Shown: piece by piece, positions 40,181 through 48,299 of the stretch
How the letters are laid out: every line of letters begins with the position of its first letter
How positions within the stretch are numbered: the stretch's first letter is position 1
NCBI GenBank assembly: GCA_016182965.1
Contig: JACPFM010000086.1
Coordinates: forward strand, 1 to 51,979
Direction of reading: 5' to 3'
DNA from: Deltaproteobacteria bacterium
Lineage (GTDB): Bacteria; Myxococcota_A; Polyangia; Polyangiales; JADJMO01
Length of the DNA: 51,979 bases
Translations under genes and position numbers: made by a program
Notes under the pieces: model-generated
Seen by the model: only the letters and a program-made list of their open reading frames with translations
The model's database searches: none
What the model was told of the DNA's origin: nothing

Positions 40181-43100
40181 ATGGAACGGGCCCCGGTGCC
40201 CACCGGGCCCCTCGCGGACGCCGTCGCGAACCTCAGCGATCGCGCCCTTCGGAAGCTCCTCGGCGCTCGCGCCTATCTGCGCGGCGTCGATTACGTGCGC
40301 CGCGGCGCGGTCAGCGAGATCTCGATCGATCCCGCGTCCGCGACCGGACGGGTGCGCGGCTCGGCCGATGCGCCGTACGAGGTCCACCTCGCGCTCTCGC
40401 CCGACGGCGTGTCCTCGCAGTGCAACTGCCCTCTCTTTTCGAAGATCGACGGACACTGCAAGCACGTCGCGGCGCTCTTGATCGCCGTTCGCGAGCAGGT
40501 CCGTGGGGGGCGTCCCCGCCCATCCCAGCCACAAGGTCAGATGAGCAATCCGAATCAGGTGACCGCGGCCGACATCGGCCGGCACGATGCCCGAGGGGTG
40601 CGACGCGGCCGTCGCGGTCATGGCACAGTGAGCCACCTCGCGGCCCTCGCCCAGGCGGCGACGCGCGTCCCCACCGGCACCGGCCTCGATGCGTGGCTCC
40701 CCGAAGGCATCCCCGAGAGCGGCTTCCCCGACCTCGAGTTCCGCATCACGATCCGCGGCAGCACGCTGAACGTGGTGGTCATCGATCCGAGCGTGCGCGC
40801 GCCGGTGAGCCCGGCCGAGGCCCTGGCGATCCAGGCGCTGGCGCCGACGGGCGACCGCGAGGCGCTGCGCGTCCTCGCTCGCCACGAGCGCGGCGATCCG
40901 CGCCGCGGGCTGGAGCTCCGCGGTGAAGACGCCTCCGAGCTCATCGCCAAGCTCGAAGGCCGGCGCGTGCTGCTCGAGCCGTCGCTGATGCACCTGCGGT
41001 GGAACGACGATCGGCTGCGTCCTCGCTTCGATCTCGAGCTCTCGCGCCGCGGCGCCGAGGCCTCCGACACGGTCGTCGTGAAGGCCTCGTTCGAGCGCAA
41101 GGGCGACGGTCGTCGCTTCTCGCTCCAGAGCGGCGCGTGGTTCGACGGCGCGCCCGGCTGGCACGTCGACACGATGGAGGGCATCGCGCGGCCGCTCGAC
41201 AGGCGCGTGACGCCCGCGTGGCTCCAGCGGCTGTGGCGCACGCCGCAGATCCAGTACCCGCTCGAGCAGCTGCCGTTCCTGCTCTCCGAGGCCATCCCGA
41301 AGATCGCGTCGGAGATCGGCGCCGAGCTGCCGTCGCTCTCGGAGGTCGCCGACGAGATCGACCTCCCGCCGGCGTTCAAGCTGCGCGCCTTCGGCGAGCT
41401 GATCGAGGCGCGCGTGCAGCTGTCGGCGGTGTACGGCGAGACGGAGCTCGAGGTCCGCGCCGACGGGATGTCTCCGCCGATCGTGGTCCTCCCGCCGACC
41501 TCGCCCGGCAAGAAGGCCCGCTGCGTGCGCGCCAACGTGCTCGCGCAGCAAGAGGCGGTCGAGCGCGTGCGCGAGCTCGGGTTCGTCCCCGACGAGGACG
41601 GCAAGGGGCTCCTCTGCCGCGGCGACGACGCGATCCACTTCTGGACCGAGGGCCTCGGCTCGCTGCCCGAGGACTGGGAGTACTTCGTCCCCGACGATCT
41701 CGTCGACGTGCAGGTGCGCAGCGACGACGTGGGCGCGCGCGCCCGCGTGTCGACGGGCATGGACTGGCTCGGGCTGAAGATCACCTTCGCCGCCGGCGGC
41801 ATCGCGGTGCCGCCCGACGAGCTCGCGCGCTGCCTGTCCGAGGGCCGCAAGTACGTGCGGCTGGAGGACGGCTCGTTCGCGAACTTCGACGCGGCGAAGG
41901 TCCGCGAGGTGCTCGCGCGTCAGGCCGAGATCCTCGCCAACGCGAAGAACGGGAAGATCCCGCTCTCGCAGGCCGGCCGCGTGCAGGAGCTGCTCAACCA
42001 CGTCGCCAACGCGCAGGTCGGCGCCGACGCGCGGGAGCTGTTCCAGAAGCTCGCCTCGGTCGACGAGATCGAGGCCGTCAAGAAGCCGCGAAACCTCAAG
42101 GCGACGCTCCGCCCGTATCAGGAGTCGGGGCTCGCGTGGCTCGCCTTCCTCCACGATCTGGGCACCGGCGGCGTGCTGGCCGACGACATGGGTCTCGGCA
42201 AGACGCTCGAGACGATCGCGCTGCTCCTCCACCTCAAGAACGATCGCAAGAAGCGGGAAGAGGCGGGCGAGAAGGTCGAGCGCCACCTGACGCTGATCGT
42301 CGCGCCCACGTCCGTGGTGCCGAACTGGATCCGCGAGATCGAGAAATTCGCGCCCTCGCTCAAGGCGGTGGCGTGGCACGGCGCCGAGCGCCACGAGCTC
42401 GCCGAGGAGCTCGAGGACTACGACATCGTGATCACCAGCTACGCCCTGCTCCGTCGCGACGAGGAGCAGCTCGGCAAGCTGAAGCTGGCCTACGCCATCC
42501 TCGACGAGGCGCAACAGATCAAGAACCCGATGTCGGCCACCGCCCGCGCGGCCAAGCGGCTCAACGCCCACCGCCGCCTCGCGCTCACCGGCACGCCGAT
42601 CGAGAACCGCCTGAGCGAGATCTGGTCGATCTTCGACTTCGTCTCGCCCGGCCTGCTCGGCGATCTGGCGAAATTCGAGCAGCGCTACGCGACGCCGATC
42701 GACCGCGGCGACAGCAAGGCCGCCGCGCGCCTGCGCGCCGCGATCCACCCGTTCGTCCTCCGGCGCACGAAGGAGGAGGTCGCCAAGGATCTGCCGGAGA
42801 AGATCGAGATCGAGCAACCGGTCGAGCTCGCGGCAGAGCAGCAGAAGCTCTACGCGCAGGTGCTCCAGGAGGTCCGCGCCTCCGTCCTCGGCGAGATCGA
42901 CAAGGTCGGCATCGCCAAGGCGCAGATCCAGATCCTCGCCGCGCTCACCCGCCTGCGTCAGGTCGCCTGCGATCCTCGCCTGCTCGGGCTGCCGCGCGCC
43001 TTCACCGACGACGACAGCGGCAAGCTCGACGCGCTCCGCGAGCTCGTGCAGGAGGCCTACAGCGGCGGCCACCGCATGCTGATCTTCTCGCAGTTCACCT

Positions 43101-43528
43101 CCATGCTCGCCCTCATCAAGAAGGCGATGGAGGAGGACGGCATCAAGTACGAGTACCTCGACGGCTCGACGAAGGATCGCCAGGACCGCGTCGATCGCTT
43201 CAACAACGATCCGACGATGACGATCTTCCTCATCTCGCTCAAGGCGGGCGGCATGGGGCTCAACCTGACCGGCGCCGACACGGTCGTGCACTTCGACCCG
43301 TGGTGGAACCCGGCGGTCGAGGATCAGGCGACCGATCGCGCGCACCGCATCGGCCAGACCCGCGTCGTCACCGTCTACAAGCTCGTCGCCAAGGGCACGA
43401 TCGAGGAGAAGATCCTCCAGCTCGCCGCCAAGAAGCGCGCGCTCGTCGACGCGGTCCTCACCGAGGACGCCGGCGGCGCGAAGAAGCTCACGCGCCAGGA
43501 CATCGACGATCTGTTCGCGTCGGATTGA
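40181..43528 (+). CDS. SWIM zinc-finger SNF2-family helicase
   Basis: 1115 residues (ATG at 40181; a TTG five codons upstream is also open). N-terminal SWIM zinc finger, CNCPLFSKIDGHCKH, then a bacterial SNF2-associated region (~250-600), then the SNF2 motor: motif I ADDMGLGKTLETIA, Ia APTSVVPNW, II DEAQQIKN, III ALTGTPIENRL, V SLKAGGMGLNLTGADTVVHFDPWWNP, and VI DRAHRIGQTR. The SWIM finger with this motor is the HepA-like/SWF family. The role is probably remodelling of protein-DNA complexes such as stalled RNA polymerase. Confidence 0.92.
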   Translation: MERAPVPTGPLADAVANLSDRALRKLLGARAYLRGVDYVRRGAVSEISIDPASATGRVRGSADAPYEVHLALSPDGVSSQCNCPLFSKIDGHCKHVAALLIAVREQVRGGRPRPSQPQGQMSNPNQVTAADIGRHDARGVRRGRRGHGTVSHLAALAQAATRVPTGTGLDAWLPEGIPESGFPDLEFRITIRGSTLNVVVIDPSVRAPVSPAEALAIQALAPTGDREALRVLARHERGDPRRGLELRGEDASELIAKLEGRRVLLEPSLMHLRWNDDRLRPRFDLELSRRGAEASDTVVVKASFERKGDGRRFSLQSGAWFDGAPGWHVDTMEGIARPLDRRVTPAWLQRLWRTPQIQYPLEQLPFLLSEAIPKIASEIGAELPSLSEVADEIDLPPAFKLRAFGELIEARVQLSAVYGETELEVRADGMSPPIVVLPPTSPGKKARCVRANVLAQQEAVERVRELGFVPDEDGKGLLCRGDDAIHFWTEGLGSLPEDWEYFVPDDLVDVQVRSDDVGARARVSTGMDWLGLKITFAAGGIAVPPDELARCLSEGRKYVRLEDGSFANFDAAKVREVLARQAEILANAKNGKIPLSQAGRVQELLNHVANAQVGADARELFQKLASVDEIEAVKKPRNLKATLRPYQESGLAWLAFLHDLGTGGVLADDMGLGKTLETIALLLHLKNDRKKREEAGEKVERHLTLIVAPTSVVPNWIREIEKFAPSLKAVAWHGAERHELAEELEDYDIVITSYALLRRDEEQLGKLKLAYAILDEAQQIKNPMSATARAAKRLNAHRRLALTGTPIENRLSEIWSIFDFVSPGLLGDLAKFEQRYATPIDRGDSKAAARLRAAIHPFVLRRTKEEVAKDLPEKIEIEQPVELAAEQQKLYAQVLQEVRASVLGEIDKVGIAKAQIQILAALTRLRQVACDPRLLGLPRAFTDDDSGKLDALRELVQEAYSGGHRMLIFSQFTSMLALIKKAMEEDGIKYEYLDGSTKDRQDRVDRFNNDPTMTIFLISLKAGGMGLNLTGADTVVHFDPWWNPAVEDQATDRAHRIGQTRVVTVYKLVAKGTIEEKILQLAAKKRALVDAVLTEDAGGAKKLTRQDIDDLFASD

Positions 43529-43534
43529 TGATGA

Positions 43535-43556
43535 CCCCCGGACTTCAGTCCGGGGG
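43535..43556. terminator. Perfect hairpin after the helicase gene
   Basis: CCCCCGGACT-TC-AGTCCGGGGG, a 10-bp stem with a 2-base centre, 7 bp after the stop of the SNF2 gene. Its GGACTTCAGTCC core is related to the palindromes at 2319 and 36529. It may be a terminator or a REP element. Confidence 0.55.
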
Positions 43557-43597
43557 CCGCTTGGCACGCGGCCCGCGATGGGCTTCACTCCCGCGCC

Positions 43598-44317
43598 ATG
43601 TTCCGCCGTGTCTTCGGCTCGCTGTGCCTCGCTGCCGCACCGGCGGCGCTCTTTGTCGCGCTGTCGGCGCCGCGGGTGACCTCGGGCGCCGCGCCGAGCG
43701 CGCCCAGCGAGATGACCATCGTCTACGTCGACGTCGACAAGGTCATCTCCGACGTCGACGAGGGCAAGGTCGCGCAGGCCGCCCTGGTCAAGGAGCAGAC
43801 CGCCCGCCAGGCGAAGATCACCGCGCTCGAGACGAAGCTCAAGAAGCTGCAGGAGCGCGTGCAGGCGCTCGCCGGCAAGGGCAACACGCCCGCGCTGCAG
43901 CAGGTGGGCGCGGAGTATCAGCAGGTCGCGGCCGAATACCAGCAGCTCATCCAGCAGTCGCAGAAGGAGATGGTCGACAAGGAGCGCGAGCTCTTCGATC
44001 CCATCGAGCGCAAGGTGAAGGACGTGCTGCGCGCCATCTCCGTGAAGGACGGCGTCGACGTCGTGCTGTCGAAGCGCGCCATCTCGTACGCCCGCAAGGA
44101 CCTCGACGTCACCGACCGCGTCACGCAGGAGTACAACAAGCTCCACCCGGCGGCCGCCGCCAAGCCGGCCGAGGCGCCGAAGCCCGCCGCCTCCGCGAGC
44201 GCGGCCCCCGCTGCCAGCGCGGCGAAGCCGGCGGCCCCCGCTGCCAGCGCCGCGAAGCCGGCCCCCGCGGCCAGTGCCGCCAAGCCGGCGCCGCCCGCCG
44301 CCTCACCGAAGAAGTGA
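43598..44317 (+). CDS. OmpH/Skp-like periplasmic chaperone
   Basis: 239 residues. Signal peptide (SLCLAAAPAALFVALSAPRV, cleavage near TSGAA), then the Skp pattern: IVYVDVDKVISDVDEGKVAQ, a long charged coiled-coil (QTARQAKITALETKLKKLQ, QLIQQSQKEMVDKERELFDPI), and a return strand DGVDVVLSKRAISYARKDLDVTDRV. Then ~70 residues of Ala/Pro/Lys-rich repeats (AAKPAAPAASAAKP). Skp chaperones hold unfolded outer-membrane proteins; the tail is unusual and may tether it. No bamA gene is adjacent. Confidence 0.8.
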   Translation: MFRRVFGSLCLAAAPAALFVALSAPRVTSGAAPSAPSEMTIVYVDVDKVISDVDEGKVAQAALVKEQTARQAKITALETKLKKLQERVQALAGKGNTPALQQVGAEYQQVAAEYQQLIQQSQKEMVDKERELFDPIERKVKDVLRAISVKDGVDVVLSKRAISYARKDLDVTDRVTQEYNKLHPAAAAKPAEAPKPAASASAAPAASAAKPAAPAASAAKPAPAASAAKPAPPAASPKK

Positions 44318-44320
44318 AGA

Positions 44321-44572
44321 GTGACGAGCGCGCGCGACGACCTCGCGGCGTTGTTCGCCGTGCCGCCCGACCGATTCGTGGCGGCCCGCGACGCGCTGGT
44401 CGCCGAGCAAGGCCGCGCCCGTAGGTGAAGGCGTGCCGAGAGCGAGCACCGCCGCGCGCGGGCGGCCGCCGATCAGGCGGAGCGCGCCTTCGCTGCCGCG
44501 CGAGCGGCGTCGAAGTCCGCCGAGGAGCGCCGCCGCCGAGCCGTCCGTCGAGCCGGCGGCCGGCGACGCTGA
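44321..44572 (+). pseudogene. Decayed gene with internal deletion (DLAALF-PPDRFVAARDAL family)
   Basis: The N-terminal part DDLAALFAVPPDRFVAARDALVAE matches, from memory, the start of a family of helical proteins in Myxococcota and Actinobacteria whose members go on with RARGD-type sequence. Here only about 35 codons remain, then a TGA (44426-44428), and the same frame continues with a helical tail (RARAAADQAERAFAAARAASK) to a second stop at 44570. The middle of the family is missing, so I read it as a deletion remnant. It starts 3 bp after the Skp-like gene. The TGA is not taken as selenocysteine: there is no Cys context and the family has none. Confidence 0.45.
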
Positions 44573-44598
44573 GCCGCGGCTCGACGCCCCCGACCACG

Positions 44599-45453
44599 TC
44601 AGCCGCTGCGGCGCGGCGGGGTCTTGCCGCGGGTCTCGTCGAGCACGGCGTTCGCCTCGGCGCCGACGAGGACCGCGAGGCTCGAGAGCCAGAGCCAGAT
44701 CATCAGCGTCGCGACCGCGGCGAGACCGCCGTAGAACGCCGCGTACTTCGCGAGCGTGCGCACGTACGTGGAGAAGATCCACGAGACCGCGTGGAACACG
44801 ATCGAGGCGAGGAGCGCGCCGGGGAGGATCGAGCGACGCTGCCACTGACGGCCGCTGGCGATGCGGTAGAGCGTGGCGTTGCCGAGGGTCACGACCACCA
44901 CGCTGATCGTCAAGAGCACGACCTTGCCGAGATCGTGCTCGCGCTCGGTGAGGGCGCCGATCGCGCCGAGGCGATGCAGGACGACGGCGGCCGCGGAGGC
45001 GAGCGCGGCGAAGACGACGGCGGCCAGCGTCAGCCCGAGCGCGAGCAGTCGGGTGCGCGCGTAGGTGCGCGCGGGCAGGCCGACGATCTGCCGCACCGTC
45101 GCGAGCGCGACGTGCGTGCCGCCCGACGAGAGCCACAGGAAGCCGAGGAGGACGACGGGCGCGAACGTGGTCGCGTCGTCGATGCGTCCGAGCTGCGATC
45201 GCGCGAGCTCCGCGGCCGGGCCGGGCGCGAGATCGAGCAGCGTGACGTCGAAGGCGATCGCGCGGCCGGTGCGCGCGAGCCAGCCGGCGATCCAGCCCAT
45301 GAACGCGAGCAACGGGACGATCCCGAGGAAGATGTCGAAGGCCATCGCGCTGGCCGCGCCGGACAGGCCGTGCACCATCGTGTTGTGCGCGATGGTGCGC
45401 AACACGCTCGGGTCGGTCAGGCGGACCACCGAGCTCGGCGAGCTTTCGCGCAC
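44599..45453 (-). CDS. YihY/BrkB-family membrane protein
   Basis: 284 residues from a GTG with ggagg before it. N-terminal HNTMVHGLSGAASAMAFDIFLGIVPLLAFMGWIAGWL, then about five more hydrophobic segments (TTFAPVVLLGFLWLSS, LLALGLTLAAVVFAALASAAAVVL, VVLLTISVVVVTLGNATLY, ALLASIVFHAVSWIFSTYV, KYAAFYGGLAAVATLMIWLWLSSLAVLVGAEANAVL). The YGGLA...W..LSS.AVLVGAE pattern is the family signature. Once thought to be RNase BN, the family is now a membrane protein of uncertain role. It faces the pseudogene at its 3' end. Confidence 0.87.
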   Translation of the reverse strand: MRESSPSSVVRLTDPSVLRTIAHNTMVHGLSGAASAMAFDIFLGIVPLLAFMGWIAGWLARTGRAIAFDVTLLDLAPGPAAELARSQLGRIDDATTFAPVVLLGFLWLSSGGTHVALATVRQIVGLPARTYARTRLLALGLTLAAVVFAALASAAAVVLHRLGAIGALTEREHDLGKVVLLTISVVVVTLGNATLYRIASGRQWQRRSILPGALLASIVFHAVSWIFSTYVRTLAKYAAFYGGLAAVATLMIWLWLSSLAVLVGAEANAVLDETRGKTPPRRSG

Positions 45454-45579
45454 GACCCCTCCGTGAGCTCGCTGAATCGCCCGGGCGCGCGCGCGCGTCG
45501 AGCCCCGACGCGTCCGAGCCGACGGGACGCTCCCCGGGATGTCGCTCGCGTCGCGGACATCTCTGGTAGGCTGTGCCCG

Positions 45580-46371
45580 ATGCGGCGCAGCGCGCTCGCG
45601 CTCCTGGTGGTGCTGATCGCGAGCGCGATCTCGGCACCGGCGCGCGCAGAGAAAGCCGAACCGGCCGGCGACGCCGCGCCCGAGCCGAAGAAGACGCCGA
45701 ACCAGCTGAAGGCCGAGGCGCACTACAAGCGCGCGCGGGAGCTCTATCAGCTCGGGCGCTACCGCGAGGCGATCGCGCAGCTCGAGGCGGCGCTGAAGCT
45801 CGATCCGGGCGGGGCCGAGCTGCTCTACAACCTCGGCCTCGTGCACGAGAAGCTCGGCGACGTCGACGAGGCGGTCGACGCCTACAAGCGCTACCTCAAG
45901 GCGCTCGGCCCCGACGCCGACCCGGAGGAGGTCGCCAAGATCAAGGGCATCATGAAGCGCCTCGAGGGCGCCAAGACCGAGCTCAAGGCGCGCGAGGCGA
46001 AGAAGACCGAGCATCGGTTCACGCCGCTCTCGGCCGGCCTGCTCGTCGGCGCCGGCGTCGCGGCCCTCGCGACCGGCGTCTTCGGGATCGCCGCCCTGCG
46101 ACACGACAGCGAGGCGCGCGAGTTCGTCGTGCGTGACGAGAAGGGCGTCGCCGACCGTCAGGTGCTCGTCGATCGCGCGGGCTCCGAGGCCACGATGGCC
46201 AACGTCTTCGGGGCGTTGACCGTGCTCAGCGCCGCGACGGGCGTCACGTTGTACCTGCTCTCGGAGTACCCGAAGGAGGACGATCCGACCGAGGTCCCGC
46301 GCGCGAAGGCGGCGCTCCGCATGGTGCCGCTGCCGCGCGGCGGCGCGGTCGGCCTGGAGGTCGTCTTCTGA
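45580..46371 (+). CDS. Secreted TPR protein with C-terminal membrane segments
   Basis: 263 residues. Signal ALALLVVLIASAISAPARA, an acidic/Pro linker, then two to three TPR units (AEAHYKRARELYQLGRYREAIAQLEAALKLDPGG, AELLYNLGLVHEKLGDVDEAVDAYKRYL), and two C-terminal hydrophobic segments (LSAGLLVGAGVAALATGVFGIAAL; VFGALTVLSAATGVTLYLL). This N-out TPR with C-terminal membrane hairpin is common in Myxococcota. TPRs bind peptides. It is coupled to the next gene by TGATG. Confidence 0.82.
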   Translation: MRRSALALLVVLIASAISAPARAEKAEPAGDAAPEPKKTPNQLKAEAHYKRARELYQLGRYREAIAQLEAALKLDPGGAELLYNLGLVHEKLGDVDEAVDAYKRYLKALGPDADPEEVAKIKGIMKRLEGAKTELKAREAKKTEHRFTPLSAGLLVGAGVAALATGVFGIAALRHDSEAREFVVRDEKGVADRQVLVDRAGSEATMANVFGALTVLSAATGVTLYLLSEYPKEDDPTEVPRAKAALRMVPLPRGGAVGLEVVF

Positions 46372-47729
46372 TGCGCGCCCTCCTCCGGCTGTTCGGCGCG
46401 GCGACGCTCGTTTCGATCTCGGTGCTCACGGCGAGCGCCTGTCAGGTCGCCCTCCGCGCCGACGACGAAGATCCGCGCTGCGCGCCCGACAAGATCCGCT
46501 GCGCCCCGGGGCTCACCTGCCAGGGCGGCTTCTGTCGACCGTGCGTGCCCAAACCCGAGGAGTGCAACCTCGAAGACGACGACTGCGACGGCGAGGTCGA
46601 CGAGGACTTCGATCAAGACGGCGACGGCTTCAAGCAGTGCGGCGCCACCGGGCAGATCGACTGCAACGACGATCCGAAGAAGGGCGGCCGCAACGTGTTC
46701 CCCGGCGCCGCCGAGCTGTGCAACGGCTACGACGACAACTGCGACGGCCGCACCGACGAGGAGCCCAACGACTGCACGGCCGAGCAAGAGTGCTGGAGCG
46801 CCAAGGGCGTCTGCACGATCAAGGGCGACTGCCGACTGCGCGGCTGCGAGTCGGGCGGGTGCAACCCGGAGACGGGCCAGTGCAGCGAGCCCGACTGCCG
46901 CATCAGCCTGAAGTGCGCCGTGGGCGAGGTCTGCGACTCGAAGAGCGGCGTGTGCGTGAAGATCACCGACGTCGGCGAGCCGTGCGACTCGACCTCGGTC
47001 TGCCGCGCGGGCTCGACGTGCTTCGATCTCTCGCTCGCCGGCATCACCGCGCGCGCGCCGCAGATCTGCACCCGCGCCTGCTGCGAGTCGTCGACTTGTC
47101 CCGAGGGCTTCGTCTGCAAGGAGGGCACGACCGGCGCTTCGCTCTGCGTGCGCGCCGTCGACGTCGGCCTCTCCGTCGGCACGAAGGCCGCGTACGAGAA
47201 GTGCGCGGGCGGCGGGGAGTGTCGCAGCGGCGTCTGCCAGTCCGGCGCGTGCATCGACACCTGCTGCGGGGTCCCTGCCTGCGGCGCGGGCGGCACGTGC
47301 TCGCTCGCGTCCGACGGCCGGTTCGCCTGCCGCGCCGCCACGGGATCCGCGACGCCGGGCGGCGCCTGCGACGACAGCTCCGAGTGCCAGAGCGGCTTCT
47401 GCTACGGCACCGACAGCTGGTTCGGCGGCGCGTGCAGCAAGCACTGCTGCAGCTCCGAGGACTGCCCCTCCGGCTGGCGTTGCTCGGAGTTCACGTCCGG
47501 GACCTCGGCGATCGTCTCGGCGTGCGCGCGCATGAGCATCTTCGACGCGGTCGGCACGAAGCGACCGGGCGAGGCGTGCACCTCCGCCGGTCAGTGCCGC
47601 AGCGGGCGGTGCACCGACGGCATTTGCAGCGACAGCTGCTGTCGCGACAGCGACTGCGCCGGCGGGACGGTGTGCCTGCCGATCAAGGTGTACGAGGGCA
47701 AGGTCGCCAAGCGCTGCGTCAAGAAGTGA
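46371..47729 (+). CDS. Cys-rich lipoprotein, MopE-like
   Basis: 452 residues starting at an ATG that shares a base with the preceding stop. Signal LFGAATLVSISVLTASAC (lipobox SAC), then two copies of a MopE-type putative metal-binding motif (ECNLEDDDCDGEVDEDFDQD and ELCNGYDDNCDGRTDEEP), typical of Myxococcota and of the copper-binding MopE of methanotrophs. Then five or six Cys-rich modules (e.g. CRSGVCQSGACIDTCCG, ECQSGFCYGTD, QCRSGRCTDGICSDSCC) each with a CC pair. The role may be metal binding or surface interaction. Coupling to the TPR gene suggests shared use. Confidence 0.85.
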   Translation: MRALLRLFGAATLVSISVLTASACQVALRADDEDPRCAPDKIRCAPGLTCQGGFCRPCVPKPEECNLEDDDCDGEVDEDFDQDGDGFKQCGATGQIDCNDDPKKGGRNVFPGAAELCNGYDDNCDGRTDEEPNDCTAEQECWSAKGVCTIKGDCRLRGCESGGCNPETGQCSEPDCRISLKCAVGEVCDSKSGVCVKITDVGEPCDSTSVCRAGSTCFDLSLAGITARAPQICTRACCESSTCPEGFVCKEGTTGASLCVRAVDVGLSVGTKAAYEKCAGGGECRSGVCQSGACIDTCCGVPACGAGGTCSLASDGRFACRAATGSATPGGACDDSSECQSGFCYGTDSWFGGACSKHCCSSEDCPSGWRCSEFTSGTSAIVSACARMSIFDAVGTKRPGEACTSAGQCRSGRCTDGICSDSCCRDSDCAGGTVCLPIKVYEGKVAKRCVKK

Positions 47730-47780
47730 GCTGGCGCGAAGGCCGCGCGGCCATGGGCGCCCGCGCCCGCTCGGTGTGCG

Positions 47781-48248
47781 TCAGGGATCGCGCACGCGCT
47801 CCGGACCGACCCACTCGTCCCAGCTGTTGTCATAGCCGTCGTAGTGCACGAAGTAGCGGCCGTTCTCGATGCTCAGGATCGTGGCCGGGTACCACGAGCC
47901 CTTCCACTCGACGCTCACCGGCGCGCCTACCGCGCGCACACCGGGCGCCGGCATGACGCGGATGCGGGCGGGACCGACCCACTCGTCCCACGAGTTGTCG
48001 TAGCCCTCGTAGTGGATGAACCACAGGCCGGGCTGCGACTGCACGACGACGGCCGGCCACCACGAGCCCTTCCACTCGACCTGCACGCGCTGCCCGACGG
48101 CGAAGCCGTTCGCCGCCGGCGCGGTGTACTCCGGGCCGGTCCCTGCGTACGCGGGAGGTCCGCCGTAGGCGGGGGCACGCCGGTGGTGGCCGCAGGCCGC
48201 GAGCGAGAGCATCGACGCCGCGATCAGCAGCGCTCGGATCGTCCTCAT
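47781..48248 (-). CDS. Lipoprotein with two Tudor/chromo-like barrel repeats
   Basis: 155 residues from the ATG at 48248. Signal ALLIAASMLSLAAC (lipobox AAC), a short Pro/Tyr/Gly linker (APAYGGPPAYAGTG), then two closely similar units: VQVEWKGSWWPAVVVQSQPG, LWFIHYEGYDNSWDEWV and the second VSVEWKGSWYPATILSIENG, RYFVHYDGYDNSWDEWV. The VEWKGxWxPAxV...HYxGYDxSWDEWV pattern is that of Tudor-knot / chromo barrel domains, best known in eukaryotic chromatin proteins. In a secreted bacterial protein it would bind something else, such as peptides or glycans. Confidence 0.75.
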   Translation of the reverse strand: MRTIRALLIAASMLSLAACGHHRRAPAYGGPPAYAGTGPEYTAPAANGFAVGQRVQVEWKGSWWPAVVVQSQPGLWFIHYEGYDNSWDEWVGPARIRVMPAPGVRAVGAPVSVEWKGSWYPATILSIENGRYFVHYDGYDNSWDEWVGPERVRDP

Positions 48249-48299
48249 GGGAGGAACGTACCGCGAATCCGGACGTCCCACCGGCTCGGGCCACCGTCG

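Noticed and set aside
39825..40481. Plus-strand frame through the ggctcgagggga repeats before the helicase
   Set aside because: Gly/Arg-rich translation made by the repeat, without a ribosome site, and it overlaps the helicase gene in another frame.
40070..44146. Very long open frame (about 1358 codons) on the minus strand opposite the SNF2 helicase gene
   Set aside because: A GC-rich shadow of the helicase and Skp-like genes; its translation is Arg/Leu/Glu/Asp-rich with no family motif, while the plus strand shows clear helicase motifs.
44426..44428. In-frame TGA as a second selenocysteine codon
   Set aside because: No redox motif, no Cys in the family at that place, and the middle of the protein is missing; the pseudogene explanation is simpler.
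46371..47729. MopE-like gene as a copper-acquisition system
   Set aside because: The DDDCDGEVDED motifs are widespread in Myxococcota lipoproteins without copper genes; none of the usual copper partner genes is in the window.
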